Shown: positions 33,903 to 42,540 of the stretch, piece after piece
How the letters are laid out: each line of letters begins with the position of its first letter
How positions within the stretch are numbered: position 1 is the first letter of the stretch
From: UBA2336 sp049306095
GTDB taxonomy: Bacteria; Bacteroidota; Bacteroidia; Cytophagales; Cyclobacteriaceae
Direction: 5' to 3'
Length of the DNA stretch: 64,000 bases
Assembly: GCA_049306095.1 (NCBI GenBank)
Contig: JBAQPU010000020.1
Span: 29,194 to 93,193, forward strand
Program-made: the position numbers and the translations under genes
Notes under the pieces: generated by a model
Seen by the model: only the letters and a program-made list of their open reading frames with translations
What the model was told of the DNA's origin: nothing
Databases searched by the model: none

Positions 33903-35138
33903 ATGGAGCATCAACATTTATTCACCCTTTCCAATGGCATCCGGGTCATCTATCAGCAGGTGGCCGCCACAAAAATTTTTCATGGCGGTGTATTCCTGGA
34001 TGTAGGCAGCCGCGATGAATCTGCTTCCAACCAGGGCATCGCCCATTTCTGGGAACACATGGCCTTTAAGGGTACACGGAAAAGAAACCTATTACAGATT
34101 ATCACAAGCCTTGACTCCATTGGTGGAGAACTGAATGCCTTTACCGATAAGGAGCGCGTGGTGTTCTTCGCATCGGTACGTGACCAATATGCCGAACGGG
34201 CTGTTGATGTGCTGGCCGACATTACCTTTAATTCAATTTTTCCGGATGCGCAAATTGAAAAGGAACGCGGTGTAATCCAGGAAGAAATGGCCATGTACCT
34301 GGACAACCCCGATGACTCACTTCAGGACGAATTTGAAGCCATTCTGTTTAAAAATCATCCAATGGGCATGAACATCCTGGGGCGAAAGGAAACAGTCAGG
34401 TCATTTAAACGGAAAGATTTTCTTTCTTTCTTTAGCGATCATATTGATACCAGCCGGATTGTGTTTAGTTGTGTGGGTGATTTTTCACCGGATCATGTCG
34501 AAAAGCTCGCCAGAAAATATTTTGAAGTAGGGCGGGCGGTTCGAAAAGTAAAGAGAAAGAAAGCAGGGGTATATAAACCACGCATGCAGGAATTAGTCAG
34601 ACCGGTGAAACAAGCGAAATGCGCCATTGGTCGCGATGCCTTTCCGATGTTGCATGAAAACCGGATACCCCTCTTCCTGCTGGTAAACATGTTGGGTGGC
34701 CCCGGTATGAACTCCCGACTGAATTTATCGTTACGAGAGAAGTATGGATTCGTGTATTCCATCGATGCACATTACATTTCGTATACCGATACGGGCATGT
34801 TTGCTGTTTTTTTTGGAACCGATCCCAAACAACTGGATAAGGCAATTGGTCTTGTACACAAAGAACTGATGAAGTTTTGTGAGAATCCGCTTTCAGCCAA
34901 ACAACTGCGGGCTGGAAAGGAGCAGATAAAAGGCCAACTGGCCATGTCTGAAGAAAACAACCTCAGCCACATGATGATGATGGGGCGCAGCATTCTTGGC
35001 AGAGGAAATGTGCCATCGCTTGAAGAGATTTTTCAAATGATTGATGAAACCGATTCTGCTAAACTGTTAACCATTGCACAGGAAATGTTTGACTCATCGA
35101 AGTTAAGCTACCTGAAAATGGTACCGGGTAAGCAGTAG
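33903..35138 (+). CDS. M16 family zinc metallopeptidase (processing-peptidase type)
   Basis: The inverted zinc motif HxxEH is present as HFWEH at about residues 48-52, with the third ligand Glu in ERGVIQEEM near 127. The C-terminal half has the family's second domain (GGPGMNSRLNLSLREKYGFVYSIDA, with the R...Y pair). Length (411) suits a single-domain-pair M16B protease. No signal peptide is visible, so a cytoplasmic location is likely. An in-frame upstream start at 33801 overlaps the promoter and is rejected. O-methyltransferase follows after 21 bases. Confidence 0.93.
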   Translation: MEHQHLFTLSNGIRVIYQQVAATKIFHGGVFLDVGSRDESASNQGIAHFWEHMAFKGTRKRNLLQIITSLDSIGGELNAFTDKERVVFFASVRDQYAERAVDVLADITFNSIFPDAQIEKERGVIQEEMAMYLDNPDDSLQDEFEAILFKNHPMGMNILGRKETVRSFKRKDFLSFFSDHIDTSRIVFSCVGDFSPDHVEKLARKYFEVGRAVRKVKRKKAGVYKPRMQELVRPVKQAKCAIGRDAFPMLHENRIPLFLLVNMLGGPGMNSRLNLSLREKYGFVYSIDAHYISYTDTGMFAVFFGTDPKQLDKAIGLVHKELMKFCENPLSAKQLRAGKEQIKGQLAMSEENNLSHMMMMGRSILGRGNVPSLEEIFQMIDETDSAKLLTIAQEMFDSSKLSYLKMVPGKQ

Positions 35139-35159
35139 GTATAACGAAGACGTGATTTT

Positions 35160-35801
35160 ATGGATTTGATATCAACCGCCATTCAAAAGTATGCTGAAGA
35201 CCACACCGCACCGGAAAGTGAACTGCTAAAGCAAATTAATCGTCATACGCATGCTCAGGTATTAATGCCGCGCATGCTGTCGGGCCACATGCAGGGTCGC
35301 ATACTTTCCATGATCAGTCACATGGTAAAACCCAAAGCAATTTTAGAAATAGGAACCTATACAGGCTACTCTGCTCTGTGTCTTGCCGAGGGACTGAGGC
35401 CGGACGGAAAACTGATAACAATTGATATTAACGAGGAATTAGAAAATACCGTTCGCAACTACCTTAAAACATCAGGTTTTCATGAATTGATCGACTATCG
35501 TATAGGCCATGCGCTCGACATCATACCAACCCTGCACGGTAAGTTTGATCTTATCTTTATTGATGCCGATAAAGAAAACTACTCTGCTTATTACGATTTA
35601 GTGATCAATCGTGTACCTTTGGGGGGTTATATACTGGCCGACAACGTGTTGTGGAGCGGTAAGGTTCTTGATGAAAAGCCCGATAAAGATACCCGGGCCA
35701 TTCTGGAATTTAACCGGAAAGTACAGCGGGATGCACGTGTTGAAAATGTGTTACTGCCGGTGAGGGATGGAATAATGGTGATGAGGAAAGTTCAGGATTG
35801 A
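35160..35801 (+). CDS. Class I SAM-dependent O-methyltransferase
   Basis: AILEIGTYTGYSALCLAEGL is the SAM-binding glycine-rich loop; LITIDINEEL, FDLIFIDADKENYSAYYD (metal and substrate site) and GGYILADNVLWSGKV are the signature of the methyltransferase_3 (caffeoyl-CoA/catechol type) family. Length (213) is typical. Substrate unknown. It probably forms an operon with the M16 gene upstream and lies 36 bases before the lytic transglycosylase. Confidence 0.93.
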   Translation: MDLISTAIQKYAEDHTAPESELLKQINRHTHAQVLMPRMLSGHMQGRILSMISHMVKPKAILEIGTYTGYSALCLAEGLRPDGKLITIDINEELENTVRNYLKTSGFHELIDYRIGHALDIIPTLHGKFDLIFIDADKENYSAYYDLVINRVPLGGYILADNVLWSGKVLDEKPDKDTRAILEFNRKVQRDARVENVLLPVRDGIMVMRKVQD

Positions 35802-35837
35802 TTTTTTACTGGCTGATATTTTTTAAACTTTTTAATC

Positions 35838-37559
35838 ATGAAGCTGACGGCCGCGCTTTTTACTTGCTTCTCTACATGGGCAATAGCACAATCACCTCAG
35901 GTGCCACACAAAATGCAGTTTGCCGGCATGACGTTGACCATACGCGATGATGCGCGAAGAGAAATTCAGCAAGATGTAGATTTACTTACCCGTTCCCCGA
36001 AACATGTTGCCATAAAAGCGGAACGTGCCAAAACCTATTTTCCGATTATTGAAAAAGTGTTTGAAGAGGAGCGTGTTCCGGATGACCTGAAGTACCTGGT
36101 GTTGCAGGAGAGTGCGCTGATCAGCGATGCGGTTTCAGTATCCAACGCAGTTGGCTTTTGGCAATTCAAAGATTTCACCGCCATTGAAATGGGATTGCGT
36201 GTCGATAAACAAATTGATGAACGCATGAACATTGTTTCTTCCACGCGGGCTGCGGCTAAGTACCTGAAAAAAAACAACACCTATTTTAATAATTGGCTGT
36301 ATGCCCTGCAGGCGTACCAAATGGGTGCCGGAGGGGTGATGAAGTCCGTCAAAGATTTTCAGGCCGGAACCAAACACATGGAGATAACCAGCAAGACATA
36401 CTGGTATGTAAAAAAATTCCTGGCGCATAAAGTAGCCTATGAAGATGCGGTAAATGGAGCCGGAGAGGTAAAGGTGATTACCCTGGTCAATCAACGTGAA
36501 AAGCCGCTGCATGAACTGGCGCGCGAATTTGCCTTGAGCGAGGAAGAATTGAAGGAATATAATAAGTGGGTACGAGGGGGCACTATTCCCGGAGATAAGC
36601 CCTACACTGTTGCCATACCAACAGCCGGTGATGGCAAAGGATTGCCTGTGGCCATGGCATCATCCGGAAAAAGTGAACCGGTCACGCGCGTTGATGCGAA
36701 ACCGGCTACAGCAAAAAATGAAAAGATAACCATCAACGGCATTGCCGCAATGCAGGCGCAAGCCGGTGAGTCGATTTCTACATTTGTCAGGCGTGCCGAT
36801 ATCGACCTGTCTTATTTTTTGAAATGCAATGACCTTTCCATTTCCGACAAACTAACTGCAGGGGAATTCTACTATCTGAAAAAGAAAAAGGCAAGAGCCG
36901 ATGTGCCACAGCATGTTGTAAAGCATAACGAGAACCTGTGGCGGATCAGTCAAGCGTATGGTGTGCAGGTTCGTAAACTTGAAAAGTATAATGGTCTGAA
37001 ACGAAACGATGTGCTAAAGGAAGGTTCGGTGGTGTTTCTGTCTGGTAGAAAATCTGAAAGTCCATCCATGAAATTCACCGAAGTGGCAGAAGTTGAACAG
37101 GGGGAAACATTTAGTTGGTCCATTCAATCAGAATCAGCCGTTGCCTCCATTGAACCGGTTCCTGTTATAGCCTTCATCGACACAACAGTGAGCAGGGAAG
37201 ATCCGACCCCTATTGTTTCCGAAGAAACAATTATTGTACGGCCGGAAAAGCATACCGTTAGTACAGGCGAAACGTTGTATTCAATAGCCAAACACTACCA
37301 GCTGGACGTAATGGACATTGTTCGTTGGAATAACCTGAAGGTAGAGGAGGGTTTTAAACCCGGTCAGGTGCTTCAACTACAGGCAGTAGAAGTTGAAACC
37401 ACCCCACACGAAATTGTTCATATGGTAAAACCAGCAGATACGATGTATAGTGTAGCCAGGCAGTACGGGGTAACCATTAAAGAGCTCATGGACTGGAATC
37501 AGAAAAAAGATTTTTCGCTGGTGGCGGGCGAGAATCTCAAAATTTTAAAGAAGCAATAA
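35838..37559 (+). CDS. LysM-containing lytic transglycosylase (MltD-like)
   Basis: After a signal peptide (MKLTAALFTCFSTWAIAQ), an SLT domain shows the catalytic Glu in LVLQESAL (about residue 91), VSNAVGFWQFKDFTAIEMGL, and ALQAYQMGAGGV; the usual GLWQFMP is conserved as GFWQFKD. Four to five LysM-type modules follow, the clearest being HVVKHNENLWRISQAYGVQV, HTVSTGETLYSIAKHYQLDV and HMVKPADTMYSVARQYGVTI. It cuts peptidoglycan glycan strands in the periplasm. Length (573) fits. Confidence 0.93.
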   Translation: MKLTAALFTCFSTWAIAQSPQVPHKMQFAGMTLTIRDDARREIQQDVDLLTRSPKHVAIKAERAKTYFPIIEKVFEEERVPDDLKYLVLQESALISDAVSVSNAVGFWQFKDFTAIEMGLRVDKQIDERMNIVSSTRAAAKYLKKNNTYFNNWLYALQAYQMGAGGVMKSVKDFQAGTKHMEITSKTYWYVKKFLAHKVAYEDAVNGAGEVKVITLVNQREKPLHELAREFALSEEELKEYNKWVRGGTIPGDKPYTVAIPTAGDGKGLPVAMASSGKSEPVTRVDAKPATAKNEKITINGIAAMQAQAGESISTFVRRADIDLSYFLKCNDLSISDKLTAGEFYYLKKKKARADVPQHVVKHNENLWRISQAYGVQVRKLEKYNGLKRNDVLKEGSVVFLSGRKSESPSMKFTEVAEVEQGETFSWSIQSESAVASIEPVPVIAFIDTTVSREDPTPIVSEETIIVRPEKHTVSTGETLYSIAKHYQLDVMDIVRWNNLKVEEGFKPGQVLQLQAVEVETTPHEIVHMVKPADTMYSVARQYGVTIKELMDWNQKKDFSLVAGENLKILKKQ

Positions 37560-37600
37560 CCTGTTCTTAAGGATTTTCTATGAATTTTAGCCGTTGAAAA

Positions 37601-37630
37601 CCATTTTTAGTCAAATACTCCTAAAAATGG
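37601..37630 (+). promoter_or_regulatory. 10-bp inverted repeat before the stand-alone receiver gene
   Basis: CCATTTTTAG (37601-37610) and CTAAAAATGG (37621-37630) are perfect inverted repeats with a 10-base spacer. They end one base before TATTTTTG (37632-37639), a good TAnnTTTG -7 box. The repeat covers the -33 area, so it could be an operator; as RNA it could be a terminator for the transglycosylase gene, because T's follow. Confidence 0.5.
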
Positions 37631-37682
37631 ATATTTTTGTGCGGTAAAGATTAATTTTTTTAGTTTTTTGAAGGTTGAAAAA

Positions 37683-38099
37683 ATGGTAATGCAACAGTCG
37701 ATGATCCTTGATTTAGTGATGTTGGTAGACGATAACGATACGGATAATTTTATCAGTAAGCGTATCATCGAAATAACGAAGTTTTCGAAGAGTGTAGAAG
37801 TTAAAAGTTCCGGTAAGGCAGCTCTTGATTATTTAAAAGAAAACCAGAACAATATTGAAAAACTTCCCAGCCTGATTTTTTTAGATATTAATATGCCCAT
37901 TGTGGATGGGTTTGTATTCCTTTACGAGTTTGAAAAATTCAATGAAATTGTTCGGAACAAGTGTAAGGTAATTATCCTGTCCAGTTCCGATAATAAGCGT
38001 GATATCGATAAGATTGTGAATAATAACCACGTGATTAAGTTTATTACCAAGCCTCTTACCGAAGTGGCGCTTGATGAAATCAAACTAAACAATATCTGA
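37683..38099 (+). CDS. Stand-alone receiver domain (response regulator)
   Basis: 138 residues from ATG 37683; an upstream TTG at 37668 is less likely. It consists only of a receiver: VMLVDDNDTDNFIS (acidic triad), phospho-acceptor Asp near residue 68 (LIFLDINMP), IILSSSDN (Thr/Ser switch) and KFITKPLTE (Lys). There is no output domain. Single-domain receivers usually act through protein contacts or phosphotransfer. No kinase gene is adjacent. It is flanked on both sides by inverted repeats. Confidence 0.92.
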   Translation: MVMQQSMILDLVMLVDDNDTDNFISKRIIEITKFSKSVEVKSSGKAALDYLKENQNNIEKLPSLIFLDINMPIVDGFVFLYEFEKFNEIVRNKCKVIILSSSDNKRDIDKIVNNNHVIKFITKPLTEVALDEIKLNNI

Positions 38100-38111
38100 A
38101 ATTTTACAGCC

Positions 38112-38145
38112 ATAAGTTTTTAGACTATTTTCGTCTAAAACTTAT
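38112..38145. other. Hairpin between receiver gene and DUF3078 gene
   Basis: ATAAGTTTTTAGAC (38112-38125) pairs with GTCTAAAACTTAT (38133-38145), 13 base pairs with one bulged T and a 7-base loop. It lies 12 bases after the receiver stop and ends 5 bases before the DUF3078 start. A T tract after the stem is lacking, so it may be a weak terminator or a structure in the 5' leader. Confidence 0.5.
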
Positions 38146-38150
38146 TTGGT

Positions 38151-39071
38151 ATGATGCTCATTCTTAAGCGCACCCTGTGTGCCATTCTGATCTCTTCACC
38201 TTTCTTGATTTCTGCCCAGGTCGTCAAACCAGATTCAACCTCGAACTGGAAAAAGAAACTTGTCTTTAACCTGAACCTGAACCAGGCTGCTTTTTCGTCT
38301 AACTGGAAAGGCGGGGGTATTAATTCAATCGGTTTAAATGGCTTGTTTAACTACAAGGCAAATTACGCGAAAGGAAAAACTTCATGGGACAATGAAATTG
38401 GGCTCATCTATGGGTTTGTAAACAACTCGGGGCAGGGATACCGCAAAACCATCGATCGTATTTTTTTGGATACCAAGGTTGGTCATAAGCTTAGCGATAA
38501 GTGGGACCTGTACTCATCACTCAATTTTATTTCTCAATTTTCAAAAGGGTTTACGTACAAAGATGATATCAATGGTGTGGAGCAGGAATTGCTCATCTCT
38601 GATATTTTCGCCCCGGCTTTTGTTACCATGTCTCTTGGTTTTGAATACCATCCTGTTTCATATTTCAAAGTCAGAATTTCGCCCCTTGCCCCACGCCTAA
38701 CCATTGTGCAGGATAACAACGGTCGATTTGATGAAGTAAGCACAACCGCACCGTATGGAGTAACGCTGGGTGAAAACACCCGATATGAGTGGCTGGCCTT
38801 CCAGCTGACAGCCGATTTCGATAAAGATGTGGCTAAAAATATCAACCTGAAATGGCGGTACCTGATGTTTGCCAATTACGAAACCCTTGAAGGCAAGACC
38901 ATCGATCACCGGTTGGATTTAATGATTAATGCGCGCGTCAATAAATTCATCTCAGTTGGCTTAGGCGGAATTATGCTCTACGATTTTGATCAGGTAAACG
39001 AAGTTCAGCTTAGCCAGGTATTTAATATCGGATTTGCCTACTCGTTCCAGAATTACGAAGAGAAGAAATAA
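38151..39071 (+). CDS. DUF3078 family outer-membrane-type protein
   Basis: A signal peptide (MMLILKRTLCAILISSPFLISAQ) is followed by NWKKKLVFNLNLNQAAFSSNWKGGG and GKTSWDNEIGLIYGF, the DUF3078 signature. The rest alternates beta strands ending in aromatic residues (FNIGFAYSFQNY), as in outer-membrane barrels. Family function is unknown. An adjacent ATG at 38154 is equally possible. The HerA-like ATPase gene starts 3 bases after its stop. Confidence 0.85.
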   Translation: MMLILKRTLCAILISSPFLISAQVVKPDSTSNWKKKLVFNLNLNQAAFSSNWKGGGINSIGLNGLFNYKANYAKGKTSWDNEIGLIYGFVNNSGQGYRKTIDRIFLDTKVGHKLSDKWDLYSSLNFISQFSKGFTYKDDINGVEQELLISDIFAPAFVTMSLGFEYHPVSYFKVRISPLAPRLTIVQDNNGRFDEVSTTAPYGVTLGENTRYEWLAFQLTADFDKDVAKNINLKWRYLMFANYETLEGKTIDHRLDLMINARVNKFISVGLGGIMLYDFDQVNEVQLSQVFNIGFAYSFQNYEEKK

Positions 39072-39073
39072 CC

Positions 39074-40609
39074 ATGGCAAAGAAAAAGTTCATCGAATCA
39101 ATCAATAAGGCTTACACCACTGCGTTGCCATCGGTTTACCTGGGGGCAGGTGTGTACCAGGGCGAAATTCTTGCCGATGCCAAAGTAACTCTTGCCTTGC
39201 GCATGATGAATCGCCACGGATTGGTAACAGGCGCCACCGGCTCGGGAAAAACAAGAACATTGCAATTAATCGCTGAGCAACTTTCGGCTGCCGGAGTTCC
39301 GGTTTTCATGCCCGACATGAAAGGAGACCTCTCAGGCATCGCCCGGGAGGGTGTTACAAACGACAAAATCAACGAGCGGGCAGCAGCACTCGGTATTCCG
39401 TACACTCCTTCCGGGTTTCCAACCGAGCTCTATTCCCTTAGCGGAAAGCTGGGTGCCCAAATGCGAGCCACGGTAACTGAATTTGGACCGGTACTACTCA
39501 GTAAAATTCTTGAACTGAATGAGGTACAGTCGGGTGTGTTATCAGTAGTCTTTAAATATGCCGATGATAAAAAATTGCCCATTGTTGATTTCAGCGACCT
39601 GAAAAAAGTACTGAGCTACTTATCGGAAGGGGCTGGAGCGCAGGAAATTAAGGCAGACTACGGAAAAATTTCCTCCACTACTTCGGGTACAATCCTCAGA
39701 AAAATTGTAGCGCTCGAGCAGCAGGGAATCGATCAGATTTTTGGCGAACGCTCCTTTGACATTGACGATCTCTTTGAAAAGGTTGACGGGCGGGGGGTCA
39801 TCAGTCTCTTAAATGTTTCGGATGTTCAAGGTCAGCCGGCTATTTTTTCAACGTTCATGCTGGCATTGTTGGCCGAGGTATACCAAAACCTTCCGGAAGC
39901 GGGTGACCTGGATAAACCCAAGCTCATTTTCTTTTTAGATGAGGCTCATCTGTTGTTTAAAGATGCCCCCAAAGCCTTTATGGATCAGATCGAGCAGGTC
40001 ATCCGCCTGATTCGCTCAAAGGGTGTGGGCGTATTCTTCTGCACCCAACTTACGCAGGATGTTCCGCCAACGGTACTGTCGCAGCTAGGTAATCGCGTTC
40101 ATCATGTCATCCGGGCTTTTACACCCAACGATGTGAAGGCATTAAAAGAAACCATTAAAACTTTTCCGAAGTCGGAGTTTTATGACATGGAACAGCAGTT
40201 CACGCAACTGGGAACCGGCCAGGCGTTTATTACGGTATTGAATGAAAAAGGAATCCCGACAGAAACGGTAGTTGCCCACCTGGCGCCACCCGCATCGGTG
40301 ATGGGGCCTTTATCGGATAATGAGTATAAGACGCAACTGGAAAATTCTGCTCTCTACAAGAAGTACCAGGAAACGGTTAATCCGGAAAGCGCATTTGAGT
40401 TGCTGAACGAACGGATGACGGAACAAGCAAAAGAAAAAGAGTCGCAGCCGGCCAAAACTACCAGCACCCGTCAGGAGAAATCTACTTTCGAAGAAGTGCT
40501 GGAGTCGCCAATGGCCAAACAAGTTGGGCGCGAACTGGTACGCGGTGTTTTTGGAATGTTGTTTGGTTCTACTCCCAGAAGGACGACAAGAAGAAGAGGA
40601 ATTTTTTAA
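39074..40609 (+). CDS. HerA-like helicase domain (DUF853/YjgR) ATPase
   Basis: Walker A is GATGSGKT at about residues 53-60, followed by the family sequence PVFMPDMKGDLSGIAREG, GPVLLSKILELNEVQSGVLS, Walker B FFLDEAHLLFKDAP, and a C-terminal variable basic tail (RRTTRRRGIF). This matches the YjgR/DUF853 group of HerA-FtsK superfamily ATPases, whose cellular role is not established. Length (511) fits. It abuts the DUF3078 gene, so the two are likely cotranscribed, and is convergent with dnaX. Confidence 0.9.
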   Translation: MAKKKFIESINKAYTTALPSVYLGAGVYQGEILADAKVTLALRMMNRHGLVTGATGSGKTRTLQLIAEQLSAAGVPVFMPDMKGDLSGIAREGVTNDKINERAAALGIPYTPSGFPTELYSLSGKLGAQMRATVTEFGPVLLSKILELNEVQSGVLSVVFKYADDKKLPIVDFSDLKKVLSYLSEGAGAQEIKADYGKISSTTSGTILRKIVALEQQGIDQIFGERSFDIDDLFEKVDGRGVISLLNVSDVQGQPAIFSTFMLALLAEVYQNLPEAGDLDKPKLIFFLDEAHLLFKDAPKAFMDQIEQVIRLIRSKGVGVFFCTQLTQDVPPTVLSQLGNRVHHVIRAFTPNDVKALKETIKTFPKSEFYDMEQQFTQLGTGQAFITVLNEKGIPTETVVAHLAPPASVMGPLSDNEYKTQLENSALYKKYQETVNPESAFELLNERMTEQAKEKESQPAKTTSTRQEKSTFEEVLESPMAKQVGRELVRGVFGMLFGSTPRRTTRRRGIF

Positions 40610-40674
40610 GTGTAATGGTGTAATAGAATTTCTATTGCAGTACTATAATCCAAATGGATAATTATAATTGGCCT

Positions 40675-41279
40675 TTAAAAATCGGTATCTAACCCTAACC
40701 GCTCTTTTAGTTCTTTTAGCGTTGGGTTCTTTTCAGCCAGATGCTCAAACTTTTCGCGGTTGGTGTAAATCATCTTCTTCTCTTCCGGTGAGTTAAGTTC
40801 ACCTAAAAGCTGAATGGTACCGTTGCTAAGTTTTTCCCTTAAAAAAGTGAGGATATCAACTTTAATGGTATTGATCAGAGTTTCCTGGAAGTGATTGTGC
40901 AGGTGAATAACCACCTGCTTTTTGTTACGAATTTCAATTTCCTGTGAAAGAAGGTGGTATTCGGCCTGAAGTGCTTTTCGGGTCTCGGCAAATTCTTTCC
41001 AGGCCTCCCGTAATTGATCATGCGTAAAAGGCCGATCTTCCTGTTCAACAGTTTTTGGAGCGGACGACTTCGCTTCTGTTTTCAGGCCTCCTTTTAAATC
41101 GCCCAGCTTTGGAAGCTGAATCGTGCTTTTGGTTTTTCCTGATTCAGGTAAAACAATTTTTGGAATTTCTGGTGTTTTTAAAATGGGAGGCTTGGCAGCC
41201 TTTTCAACGGGCGGCTCTTCCACCACCGGGGCTGGTGCCTCCTGTGTTTTTTCAGCACCTACGGGTTGGTCACTAATTT
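40675..41279 (-). CDS. dnaX: DNA polymerase III tau-specific C-terminal part (reached by -1 frameshift)
   Basis: This reading frame continues dnaX after a -1 shift at the A10 run (41286-41277): the joined sequence reads GLKKKISDQPVGAEKTQEAP, then a Pro/Lys-rich linker and a C-terminal domain (FTHDQLREAWKEFAETRKAL ... LKELKERLGLDTDF) that resembles the tau region contacting the polymerase core. The combined tau form would be about 570 residues from ATG 42386. The first in-frame ATG is at 41226, but an independent gene is improbable because the product would start inside the linker. Confidence 0.8.
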
Positions 41280-42386
41280 TTTTTTTAATCCTGCCGTTGA
41301 GGGAGTTGCTTCACTTGCTAAACCAGGTTCGATTACCGCATGCACATGGGCCATCTTCATCAAGGCAAGTTCAACGGATAACCGTTGATTCTTACTGGCC
41401 TTATAGGTTATGTCGCACTGGTTGGCAATGTTTAACCACGACAAGAGCAGGGAAGGAGAGGCGGCCTGGGCTTGTAGCGCATATTTTTTACGTACGCTGT
41501 CGGGCACTTCCATTAATTGGGTGGTGCGGGCATCCTGCGATACCAGCAGGTTGCGAAAATGTTCTGAAAGTCCCACAATAAAATTATGGCCATCAAAACC
41601 TTTGCGCAGCACTTCATCTAAAAGAAGTAAAGGTTCGGAGTGATTCTGACCGAGGAGGGCATCGACCACTTTAAAATAGTAGTCGTAATCGAGGATGTGA
41701 AGATTCGAAAGAACATCCCTGAATGTAATGGCCTTGCCTGATGAGTAGGTCACCATCAAATCGAAAATCGACAGGGCATCGCGCAAGGCGCCATCGGCTT
41801 TCTGCGCAATCAGGTGCAGCGCCTCATCTTCTGCCTGAATGCCTTCGTGCTTTGCAATTTCTTTCAGGTGATTGGCAATATCGGCAATCTGTATCCTGTT
41901 GAAATCGAATATCTGACAGCGTGATAAGATGGTAGGGATAACCTTGTGCTTCTCGGTTGTGGCCAGAATAAAAATGGCGTATGAGGGTGGTTCTTCCAGT
42001 GTTTTCAAAAAGGCATTAAATGCCGCATTGGAAAGCATGTGAACCTCATCAATGATATAGACCTTGAATTTGCCAAACTGTGGCGGGTAACGAACCTGGT
42101 CAATCAGGTTGCGGATATCCTCTACTGAATTATTGGAGGCCGCGTCCAGTTCAAAAATATTAAGCGAATTGGTTTCGGCCTTTTCTTCAAACCCGTTGAT
42201 CAGCCTGGCAACAATACGCGCACAGGTGGTTTTACCAACACCCCGCGGGCCGCAGAAGAGAAGGGCTTGGGCCAGTTTGTTGTTATCAATGGCATTTTTA
42301 AGCGTGGTGGTAATGTGTTCCTGGCCAACTACTTCGGCAAATCCGGTGGGGCGGTATTTTCGTGCAGAAACAACAAAATTTTCCAT
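41259..42386 (-). CDS. dnaX: DNA polymerase III subunit gamma/tau (gamma-length product)
   Basis: The ATG at 42386 gives MENFVVSARKYRPTGFAEVV, the conserved DnaX start. Walker A GPRGVGKT is at about residues 46-53, ELDAASNNSVEDIR, Walker B VYIIDEVHML, and the SRC motif appears as LSRCQIFDF. The four-Cys zinc module normally found between Walker A and ELDAASN is absent (INGFEEKAETNSLNIFELDAAS). The zero frame ends LKKKLVTNP at 41259, soon after an A10 run; the tau part lies in the -1 frame. A heptanucleotide repeat precedes the start. Confidence 0.93.
   Translation of the reverse strand: MENFVVSARKYRPTGFAEVVGQEHITTTLKNAIDNNKLAQALLFCGPRGVGKTTCARIVARLINGFEEKAETNSLNIFELDAASNNSVEDIRNLIDQVRYPPQFGKFKVYIIDEVHMLSNAAFNAFLKTLEEPPSYAIFILATTEKHKVIPTILSRCQIFDFNRIQIADIANHLKEIAKHEGIQAEDEALHLIAQKADGALRDALSIFDLMVTYSSGKAITFRDVLSNLHILDYDYYFKVVDALLGQNHSEPLLLLDEVLRKGFDGHNFIVGLSEHFRNLLVSQDARTTQLMEVPDSVRKKYALQAQAASPSLLLSWLNIANQCDITYKASKNQRLSVELALMKMAHVHAVIEPGLASEATPSTAGLKKKLVTNP
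41277..41286 (-). promoter_or_regulatory. A10 slippery run in dnaX
   Basis: Ten consecutive A residues on the coding strand (T10 on plus). Both A-AAA-AAA ribosomal slippage and transcriptional slippage are possible here. A -1 shift, or one extra A, joins the gamma frame to the tau frame. The zero-frame stop follows five codons after the run. Confidence 0.7.
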
Positions 42387-42403
42387 CGGCTGCAAGATAA
42401 AAT

Positions 42404-42438
42404 TCAATTATCAATTGTCAATTATCAATGATCAATTA
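42404..42438. repeat. Heptanucleotide repeat TCAATTR, five copies
   Basis: TCAATTA, TCAATTG, TCAATTA, TCAATGA, TCAATTA follow each other without a gap, ending 17 bases before the dnaX ATG (minus strand). The unit is the same as the TCAATTG repeats at 56620 and 59194 in the efflux operon. Confidence 0.8.
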
Positions 42439-42480
42439 GAGTTGGTTTTTTTGAACCTGCCCGGGAGAACTTTTTAGCCT

Positions 42481-42488
42481 TATATTTG
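42481..42488 (+). promoter_or_regulatory. Putative -7 box TATATTTG for ssrA
   Basis: TATATTTG fits TAnnTTTG and lies about 52 bases before the mature tmRNA end at 42541, leaving a processable leader. No TTTG is found at the ideal distance. Confidence 0.4.
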
Positions 42489-42540
42489 TGTTGATTTTCA
42501 TTGATAATTGGCTCATTGGCAATTAATCATTTAAAAAACT

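Noticed and set aside
41055..41581. Plus-strand frames over the dnaX slippage region
   Set aside because: They are antisense to conserved DnaX sequence and have no signal or domain.
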